Shown in pieces: positions 1 to 4,679 of a stretch of DNA of 6,339 nt. This DNA is from an uncultured Gemmatimonadota bacterium. GTDB taxonomy: Bacteria; Gemmatimonadota; Gemmatimonadetes; Gemmatimonadales; Gemmatimonadaceae. The notes under the pieces were generated by a model. It worked only from the letters and a program-made list of their open reading frames with translations, was not told where the DNA came from and ran no database searches. The position numbers were made by a program, and so were the translations under genes. How positions within the stretch are numbered: the stretch's first letter is position 1; every line of letters begins with the position of its first letter. The stretch is taken from contig CAMPKM010000182.1 of the NCBI GenBank assembly GCA_946887155.1, forward strand, positions 1 to 6,339, read 5' to 3'.

Positions 1-1
1 T

Positions 2-127
2 GATGTCGACCTCATTCTGACCGATCCGCAGCAGTCGGGTGTCGCCCTGGCGACGTTGCGTCTGCGTCGCGGTGAAATTGTCGCTTGGAGTAATCACGGA
101 ACGCGGCGAATCGAACGCCGGGAATAA
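2..127 (+). CDS. C-terminal fragment of an unrecognised protein (5' end outside window)
   Basis: This reading frame is open from the left edge and ends at a TAA (125-127). It gives 41 residues beginning DVDLILTDPQ and ending RRIERRE. The other two plus frames meet stop codons within the first 80 bases. The translation has ordinary protein character: an acidic-hydrophobic start, then alternating hydrophobic and basic residues (LATLRLRRGEIVAW) that could form a beta hairpin, and a basic tail. I do not recognise the family and no catalytic motif is visible. It lies on the same strand as the hicBA pair but is separated from it by about 290 bases, so it is probably not in the same operon. It could also be a non-coding open frame, since a 41-codon run is not rare at this GC content. 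Confidence 0.45.
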   Translation, partial: DVDLILTDPQQSGVALATLRLRRGEIVAWSNHGTRRIERRE

Positions 128-192
128 CTTTCGTGAATTCTCGCGAGGCCGCCATTCTGGCCGCGACCGAAGACTCGTGGGAGGGGCAATCC

Positions 193-321
193 ATGACGGT
201 GCGACCGACCATTGATGAATTCGCATCGCAACAGTCGCGTAGTCTATCAGGCGGTCGTTCGCGCGCTTCCGATGTTGTTGTTGTTTCCCACAATAGTCGC
301 CGAGGTGCGCTTCGTTCGTAG
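193..321 (+). CDS. doubtful small ORF (42 aa)
   Basis: An ATG at 193 is preceded by a purine-rich GGGAGGGG run ending at 185, a plausible Shine-Dalgarno sequence with a 7-base gap. The frame gives 42 residues beginning MTVRPTIDEF and ending RRGALRS before a TAG. The N-terminal dozen residues look protein-like, while the rest is Ser/Arg/Val-rich and low in information. No domain is recognised. The start signal is the only real support. It could equally be a decaying remnant or a chance frame in the spacer before hicB. Confidence 0.2.
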   Translation: MTVRPTIDEFASQQSRSLSGGRSRASDVVVVSHNSRRGALRS

Positions 322-410
322 CCACGGCGGGAGCATAAGTTGTCCGCTACCCTCCGAGAAACGGTGCAGACCGCTGTTGGACAGCTAGATTTAAGAGTCG
401 CCAGCCGCGT

Positions 411-414
411 GGAG
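411..414 (+). promoter_or_regulatory. ribosome binding site of hicB
   Basis: GGAG lies 6 bases before the ATG at 421. It selects this ATG over the in-frame TTG at 340, which would add 27 residues with no counterpart in the HicB family and which lacks a comparable site. Confidence 0.6.
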
Positions 415-420
415 TTTGCT

Positions 421-642
421 ATGCGAATCAGCCTGACGGCTGTGTATCGCCAAGTACCAGAAGGATTTATTGCCTTTGTTGAGGAACTTCCCGGTGCCAA
501 CACGCAAGCCGCTACCCTGGAGGAAGCTCGCGTCAACCTGCGGGAGGCAGTAACCCTCGTGCTGGACAGCAACCGTCAGCTCGCAGAGGAAGAGCTGCGA
601 GGGACCCATGTCATTCGAGAGCCATTCCTTTTGACTGCGTGA
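421..642 (+). CDS. hicB: HicB-like antitoxin (short form)
   Basis: This is the probable antitoxin of a type II HicBA module. It would bind and block the HicA mRNA interferase encoded immediately downstream. The 73-residue product has the HicB core pattern: a beta strand, then VPEGFIAFVEELPG (residues 12-25), then the helix TLEEARVNLREAV (32-44), matching the family theme of a Gly-hydrophobic strand, a Leu-Pro-Gly turn and a T-x-E-E-A helix. The ATG at 421 is chosen because GGAG lies 6 bases upstream and because the family domain begins here. The protein ends about 30 residues after the core helix. There is therefore no room for the C-terminal ribbon-helix-helix or XRE DNA-binding domain found in longer HicB proteins such as the E. 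coli one, and autoregulation by direct DNA binding is not obvious. Its TGA overlaps the hicA GTG start. Confidence 0.85.
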   Translation: MRISLTAVYRQVPEGFIAFVEELPGANTQAATLEEARVNLREAVTLVLDSNRQLAEEELRGTHVIREPFLLTA

Positions 643-824
643 AGCGCGTCGACCTCATTCGGCATCTGGAGGTGCACGGCTGTGTTCTCCTGCGCGAAGG
701 GGGGAGTCATTCGGTCTACGTCAACCGGTCCGTCCGCAAAACGTCGACCGTTCCTCGTCATCGCGAAGTCAACGACTATCTGGTCCGCAAGATCTGTCGC
801 GATCTGCAAGTACCAGAACCGTGA
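639..824 (+). CDS. hicA: HicA-like mRNA interferase toxin
   Basis: This small toxin of the HicA family has a double-stranded-RNA-binding-like fold, and the family cleaves mRNA during translation. The 61-residue product shows the family signature REGGSH (residues 19-24), whose His24 corresponds to the catalytic histidine. It also has the conserved VPRHREV segment (38-44) and a final helix NDYLVRKICRDL (45-56). The start is a GTG whose last two bases are shared with the hicB stop (GTGA, 639-642). There is no good Shine-Dalgarno sequence of its own, which suggests translational coupling that makes antitoxin first and toxin second. The order is antitoxin then toxin, the reverse of E. coli hicAB but common in other phyla. 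All visible key residues are present, so it is probably active. Family membership is clear; activity is inferred. Confidence 0.87.
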   Translation: MKRVDLIRHLEVHGCVLLREGGSHSVYVNRSVRKTSTVPRHREVNDYLVRKICRDLQVPEP

Positions 825-870
825 TGCCTAACGTGCTCGGAACTGACGGTAGCTGCACACGCGCGCTGGA

Positions 871-1797
871 ATGAAAGCATCCTTCTGCCTCCTCGTCGTC
901 GTGGTCGTCGCCTGCTCCGATCGTCGCGCGGTGCGGATTGTCGCTGGTCGTTCCGACACGGTAATCGTCAACAGTCGTGAGGCGGTTCCGCTCGATCTCC
1001 GACTCGTCAACGCGTCAGGCGACACCAGCCCGACCAAGCACGCTCACGTCACGCAGGCGAGTGAGGGAGTTGTCGAACTCGCGGCTAACGGCAAGGTGAA
1101 GTGCAACGGCGCGGGTGATGCCGAGCTTTCCGCCACCCAAGACGAACTCTCGACCAGCTTCACGGTACTGTGCCGGCCGATCGCTGCATTCCGCCTGCCT
1201 CGCGTCATCCGACTGACGCCAGGCGGTCCGCCGGTGCCCCTCGAGATTGGCGCGGTAGGTACGAACGGCGAAGCGATTGAGATGGTCGCCGGTAAGTTAT
1301 TTGTAATCGACACTCAGGTCGCGATGGTCGTTGATGGCCAGGTGTACCCCAGGGCTCGCGGCTCGACTGCGATAGACGTCGAGGCAGGAGATTGCGTCGT
1401 AACGATCCCGGTCGAGGTGGTAGATGCGAGTCCTGACGCGACAACGATTCTACCACACCAGTACTACGCCGAGTCACTCAGCGTAGCGGCTGGAGAACTG
1501 CGAAGCTGGCACCTGCCGACCGGTCGCTACGACATCAGCCTCGTCGACGACAACGGAGCGCCAGAATATCTCACGCTCGCCTCATATGAGATGAACTGCG
1601 CCGCCATTCCTCGCACGGACCAGCACTATTCGTGCGTCGCAAAGGATCGTGCGTCGGTTATTGTCCACCACACACGTCCAGCGGGACGCGGACGCGAAGC
1701 CAGGGCCGTCCTGCTCATAAAACGCAAAAGCGATGCAATACCAGATCCCGCCTGGCGTCGCCGCTTGTATGTCTACACCTGTCCCTTCATCGGTTGA
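871..1797 (+). CDS. putative lipoprotein with bacterial Ig-like (Big_2-type) modules
   Basis: This is a 308-residue predicted lipoprotein of unknown function. The N-terminus is MKASF followed by a hydrophobic run and a lipobox VVAC, so lipidation is expected at Cys15. Ser16 at the next position favours sorting to the outer membrane. Residues about 22-103 resemble a Big_2-type Ig-like module: a beta-rich stretch ends in the pattern VVELAANGKV...GAGDAELSAT, typical of repeats in which a variable statement is followed by 'G-x-V' and 'G-x-A-x-(I/L)'. Residues about 108-184 look like a second, more divergent copy. The C-terminal 120 residues are beta-rich and unassigned. Cys78/Cys101 and Cys243/Cys255 could form disulfides outside the cytoplasm. 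The ribosome binding site is weak (GGA abutting the ATG). It starts 46 bases after hicA on the same strand, but the gap contains no clear promoter and a functional link is not implied. The Ig-like assignment rests on pattern only. Confidence 0.75.
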   Translation: MKASFCLLVVVVVACSDRRAVRIVAGRSDTVIVNSREAVPLDLRLVNASGDTSPTKHAHVTQASEGVVELAANGKVKCNGAGDAELSATQDELSTSFTVLCRPIAAFRLPRVIRLTPGGPPVPLEIGAVGTNGEAIEMVAGKLFVIDTQVAMVVDGQVYPRARGSTAIDVEAGDCVVTIPVEVVDASPDATTILPHQYYAESLSVAAGELRSWHLPTGRYDISLVDDNGAPEYLTLASYEMNCAAIPRTDQHYSCVAKDRASVIVHHTRPAGRGREARAVLLIKRKSDAIPDPAWRRRLYVYTCPFIG

Positions 1798-1815
1798 TGC
1801 AACACCAGAGTCGCA

Positions 1816-1844
1816 TTGTTCAAATCCGCGAAGATTCGCAAAAT
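1816..1844 (+). promoter_or_regulatory. possible promoter with palindromic operator in the spacer
   Basis: TTGTTC (1816-1821) and CAAAAT (1839-1844) are 17 bases apart, the ideal sigma-70 spacing, although each matches the consensus only partly (3 of 6 and 4 of 6). Between them lies a perfect inverted repeat, GCGAA-GA-TTCGC (1828-1839). An operator in that position would suit a repressor. The site is about 58 bases upstream of the aminotransferase start, in the only sizeable gap on that side. The hexamers are weak enough that this could be chance. Confidence 0.25.
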
Positions 1845-1849
1845 CCGCG
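1822..1849 (+). repeat. short direct repeat AAATCCGCG, 19-base period
   Basis: AAATCCGCG occurs at 1822-1830 and again at 1841-1849. A shorter AAATCC follows at 1884-1889 in the same intergenic stretch. The two nine-base copies flank the TTCGC half of a small palindrome. The 1798-1902 gap holds no gene. These words may be binding sites or a fragment of a dispersed intergenic repeat, and a genome-wide count would decide. Confidence 0.45.
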
Positions 1850-1902
1850 GCAACTCGGTCCTCCGTCAGTTGACCTTCAGCGCAAATCCATCCGCAGCAT
1901 CC

Positions 1903-3159
1903 ATGAATAAACGCGAATTCGTCCGGTCACTCAGCGCCACCTCACTCGGCCTCATGTTCGGCCCGGAACTTCTCACGCGCCTCGAATCGGAGCCACCTGA
2001 ACTTCTGGCACAGGACGACCAGTTCTGGTCCGCGCTCCGAGGGAAGTACCGCCTCAAGACCGACTACATCAACCTCGAGAACGGCTATTACTCCATGCAG
2101 TCGGAGCCGGTGCTCGAGGCGTTCATCGCCGGCGTCCGGCAGGTGAACTACGAGGCCGCCCGCTACATGCGAACCGTGCGCGTCGACGACAAGAATCGCG
2201 TGCGCGACAAGCTCGCCGCCGTCGCCGGGTGCTCGCCCGAAGAGCTGATCATCACCCGGAACACCACGGAATCGCTCGATACCGTCATCTCCGGCTACGA
2301 CTGGAAGGCCGGCGACGAAGCCGTCATGGCGGCGCAGGACTACGGCGCGATGCTCGACCAGTTCAAGCTCATGGCCCGCCGCCATGGCCTCGTCAACAAG
2401 GTCATCCAGGTGCCGGCGCATCCGAGGTCGGACGACGAGATCGTCCAGGTGTACGCGAACGCCATCACACCGAAGACCCGCCTGCTCATGGTGTGCCACG
2501 TCGTGAACATCACCGGGCAGGTCCTCCCGGTGCGCAAGGTGGCCGACATGGCGCATGCACGCGGCGTGGACGTGCTGGTCGATGGCGCCCACGCCTTCGC
2601 CCACCTCGACTTCCGTATCCCCGAACTCGGCGCCGACTACTATGGCGCCAGCCTCCACAAGTGGCTCGGCGCCCCGTTAGGCGCGGGGATTCTCTACGTG
2701 AAGCGCGACAAGGTCGAAAAGCTCTGGCCGATCTATGGCGATGAATCGGTTCCCGCCGATTCCATCATGAAGCTCAATCACACCGGCACGCATCCGTGCC
2801 ACACCGACCTCGGTATCGAACACGCGATCGCGTTCCACGAGTCGATTGGCATCACGCGCAAGGCGGCTCGTCTCCGATGGCTCCAGCAGTACTGGACGTC
2901 GAAGGTTCGCGGGAAGCCGAGGATCGTGCTGAACACCCCGGCTGAACCGGCGCGCTCGTGCGCCATCGCGAATGTCGGGATCGACGGCATGTTGCCCGGC
3001 GACCTCGCCCGCGGCCTTCTGGAGCGTTACCGTATCTTCACCGTCGCGACCAACCGCCCCGAAGCTGGTGTGCGAGGCGTCCGGGTCACGCCGCACCTGT
3101 ACACCACGACCGCCGAGCTCGACGTCCTGGTCAAGGCACTCACTGAACTCGCAAGCTGA
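1903..3159 (+). CDS. class V aminotransferase-fold PLP enzyme, isopenicillin N epimerase-like, with Tat-like leader
   Basis: This 418-residue PLP-dependent enzyme of fold type I belongs to the aminotransferase class V superfamily (cysteine desulfurase / isopenicillin N epimerase relatives). Visible landmarks are the cofactor phosphate-contact region ITRNTTES (residues 117-124), VDGAH (226-230) with Asp227 contacting the pyridine nitrogen, and SLHKW with Lys253 as the Schiff-base lysine. All are intact. The start MNKREFVRSLSATSLGL resembles a twin-arginine leader in which the first Arg is Lys, so export of the folded holoenzyme to the periplasm is likely but not certain. ATG 1903 is chosen because this leader begins there; an upstream in-frame TTG at 1816 would put 29 unrelated residues before it. 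No strong Shine-Dalgarno sequence is visible. Many exported homologues exist in environmental bacteria with unknown substrates, so the antibiotic epimerase name describes similarity, not reaction. It appears to be co-transcribed with the small membrane protein immediately downstream. A rare TTA codon lies at 2677-2679 within GTTAGGC. Confidence 0.88.
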   Translation: MNKREFVRSLSATSLGLMFGPELLTRLESEPPELLAQDDQFWSALRGKYRLKTDYINLENGYYSMQSEPVLEAFIAGVRQVNYEAARYMRTVRVDDKNRVRDKLAAVAGCSPEELIITRNTTESLDTVISGYDWKAGDEAVMAAQDYGAMLDQFKLMARRHGLVNKVIQVPAHPRSDDEIVQVYANAITPKTRLLMVCHVVNITGQVLPVRKVADMAHARGVDVLVDGAHAFAHLDFRIPELGADYYGASLHKWLGAPLGAGILYVKRDKVEKLWPIYGDESVPADSIMKLNHTGTHPCHTDLGIEHAIAFHESIGITRKAARLRWLQQYWTSKVRGKPRIVLNTPAEPARSCAIANVGIDGMLPGDLARGLLERYRIFTVATNRPEAGVRGVRVTPHLYTTTAELDVLVKALTELAS

Positions 3160-3163
3160 GGAG
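3159..3163 (+). promoter_or_regulatory. ribosome binding site overlapping the upstream stop codon
   Basis: AGGAG begins at the last base of the aminotransferase TGA (3157-3159) and sits 5 bases before the ATG at 3169. This strong site fixes the start of the small membrane protein and argues for one mRNA with coupled translation. Confidence 0.75.
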
Positions 3164-3168
3164 AAACG

Positions 3169-3387
3169 ATGCGCGCATCCGTCCTGGTGGGCATTGTGTT
3201 GATCATCGCCGGCGCTTTCCTGTTTTTCCGCGGCGGCTTCTCGACGAAGGAGACGATCGTCGACGTCGGGCCGGTGGAAGTGACGACCGAAGACCGGCAG
3301 GCGGTTCCACCCTGGGTTGCCGGGATCGTGGTCGCCGCTGGGGTCGTGCTCGTCGCAGCGGGAGCCCGGAGCAAGACCTCCACCTAA
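3169..3387 (+). CDS. small two-helix membrane protein
   Basis: This is a 72-residue integral membrane protein of unknown function. Residues about 4-20 (VLVGIVLIIAGAFLFF) and about 48-66 (PWVAGIVVAAGVVLVAAG) are membrane segments. They are joined by a polar loop of some 27 residues containing the charged stretch TKETIVDVGPVEVTTEDR. Small proteins with this layout, including a 'VVDLGP'-like loop motif, are widespread in bacteria, and I know of no assigned role. The start is supported by an AGGAG site 5 bases upstream. The gene follows the aminotransferase with a 9-base gap and is probably in its operon. Its TAA (3385-3387) shares bases with the stop codon of the convergent ATPase gene. Confidence 0.8.
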   Translation: MRASVLVGIVLIIAGAFLFFRGGFSTKETIVDVGPVEVTTEDRQAVPPWVAGIVVAAGVVLVAAGARSKTST

Positions 3388-4679
3388 CGGGAAACGAAGT
3401 ACGAACGGCAGGCCAGGTCCAGCGACGAGTCGTCGAGCGCCGGCTTCCGCTGCTCGTAGCGCGCCGTCCAGCACACCTGCTGGATGATGTCGCGCGGGTA
3501 GCAGGCGCGCAGCTCCTGTCCCATCTCGTTGGTGATCGTGTCCAGCAACCGGTTGATCGCCGGTTCCTGGTACTCGAGCTCGAGACCGGCGCAGACCCGA
3601 CGGCTGATCTCGTGGAAATCGTCCCGCGTGATGGACTCGAGACGGATCTTCGTCTGGATCCGGCGCAGGAAGGCTTCATCGACCAGCGTCGCGGGGTCGA
3701 GGTTGGTCGCGAAGACGACCAGCACGTCGAACGGAATCTCGAGCTTCCGGCCCCCCGCCATCGTCAGGAAGTCGATGCCGCGGTCGAGCGGCACCACCCA
3801 GCGGTTGAGCAGCTCGTCAGGCCGGACCCGCTGGCGGCCGAAGTCGTCGATGATCAGCAGGCCATTGCTCGCCTTCATCTGCACCGGCGCCGTGTAGTAC
3901 TTGGACGTCGGATTCTGCTGCAGGTCGAGCATGTCGATCGTGAGCTCGCCGCCCACCATCATGCGCGGGCGCTTGCACCGGACCCAGCGAGCGTCGTGAA
4001 AGTGGGGGTCCGGCTGCTCGACGGCATGATGCACGCCGGGATCGAACACTTCGATGATCTGACCGTCGGCTTCGACCGCGTACGGCACCCAGATCGTCGA
4101 GTCGGCGAACATCCGGGACATGCTGTCGGCGATCGTGGTCTTTCCCGTGCCGGGCGGTCCATAGAGAAAGATTGCGCGACCCGATGCCAGTGCCGTTCCG
4201 ATCTGTGTGAGCGTTTCATCGTTGAGCACCAGGTGCTCGTACGCGCTCCTCACGGCCTTCGGGTCCACCGTGAGCTTCCGCACGCTCTGTGCCTTCACGC
4301 GCGCGACGTAATCCGGGAGAGAGACCGGTACCGGGCCCGCATAGTGCGACCCGGACATGATGTCGATGGCGCGCTCCCGGCCCTCGGACGTCGTCACGAT
4401 CCGGTGGACGCCGCCCGCCATACCGGTGACCTGGCAGAGTCCTTCTTTCCGCAGCCGGCCGAAGATCTCGTCGACAATCTTCAGGCTGATGTGGAGGCGT
4501 TCCGACAACTCGCGCAACGACAGTTCGCCGCTCAGGTGCAGTGTCTTGAGCGTGAGGTCCTCGAGCAGGCGCCGGCGGATGCCCGTCTCCTCGACGGTCC
4601 TCGGCACCGGAATAATCTCCGGGCCGCGCGGTGTTTCCGCCGGCTCGCCGGCCGCCTGCTCGGTCGTTTCGCTGGTCAC
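3384..4679 (-). CDS. AAA+ ATPase with N-terminal winged-helix domain
   Basis: This is a 431-residue cytoplasmic ATPase. Residues 1-30 are a low-complexity acidic/Pro tail. Residues about 35-100 look like a winged helix-turn-helix (LSLRELSERLHISLKIVDEI). The AAA+ core follows, with Walker A GPPGTGKT (174-181), Walker B LLIIDD (274-279), sensor 1 ATN (324-326), a candidate arginine finger in FLRR (Arg339/Arg340), and a C-terminal YPRDI (394-398) resembling a sensor 2 region. Between Walker A and Walker B is the segment GGELTIDMLDL (243-253), followed by a TAPVQMKASNG stretch and, after Walker B, FGRQRVRPDELLNRW. I associate this combination with a widespread uncharacterised AAA+ family. Asp279 replaces the usual Walker B glutamate, apparently as a family trait. 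The start is GTG, with AGGA 6 bases upstream and a 4-base GTGA overlap with the end of the peptidase gene, so translation is probably coupled. It might remodel or regulate a partner protein or act on nucleic acid; the sequence does not say which. Confidence 0.85.
   Translation of the reverse strand: MTSETTEQAAGEPAETPRGPEIIPVPRTVEETGIRRRLLEDLTLKTLHLSGELSLRELSERLHISLKIVDEIFGRLRKEGLCQVTGMAGGVHRIVTTSEGRERAIDIMSGSHYAGPVPVSLPDYVARVKAQSVRKLTVDPKAVRSAYEHLVLNDETLTQIGTALASGRAIFLYGPPGTGKTTIADSMSRMFADSTIWVPYAVEADGQIIEVFDPGVHHAVEQPDPHFHDARWVRCKRPRMMVGGELTIDMLDLQQNPTSKYYTAPVQMKASNGLLIIDDFGRQRVRPDELLNRWVVPLDRGIDFLTMAGGRKLEIPFDVLVVFATNLDPATLVDEAFLRRIQTKIRLESITRDDFHEISRRVCAGLELEYQEPAINRLLDTITNEMGQELRACYPRDIIQQVCWTARYEQRKPALDDSSLDLACRSYFVSR

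Larger units (their letters stand above)
128..420. other. gene-poor spacer upstream of hicBA
   Basis: There is no convincing gene, RNA or terminator between the upstream TAA and the hicB start. Both strands contain open frames, but their translations are rich in Ser and Arg and look like chance frames. I looked for a sigma-70 type promoter for hicBA and found no -35/-10 pair with a good match and spacing. A TAGATT hexamer at 386-391 is the best -10-like word but has no partner. Two EcoRI-type GAATTC words (135-140 and 218-223) and a GTT repeat (about 274-285) are the only low-complexity elements seen. Confidence 0.5.

Noticed and set aside
340..420. Longer hicB starting at TTG 340
   Set aside because: The 27 extra residues have no family counterpart, whereas ATG 421 has GGAG at the right spacing and starts at the domain boundary.
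12..572. 186-codon minus-strand open frame opposite the left edge and hicB
   Set aside because: The translation is Ser/Arg/Thr-rich with no domain character. It overlaps hicB, which has clear family motifs and a ribosome site.
1816..1902. N-terminal extension of the aminotransferase from TTG 1816
   Set aside because: The Tat-like leader begins at ATG 1903, and the extension would place 29 unrelated residues ahead of an export signal.
1942..2658. 238-codon minus-strand frame rich in Val, His, Asp and Gly
   Set aside because: It is a mirror of the aminotransferase gene, whose plus-strand motifs (VDGAH, SLHKW) are unmistakable.
3340..3450. Possible bidirectional terminator at the convergent junction
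   Set aside because: No stem with a following T run is visible on either strand.
2677..3474. 265-codon minus-strand frame spanning the aminotransferase end and the small membrane gene
   Set aside because: It covers three well-supported genes in other frames and shows no domain or start signal.
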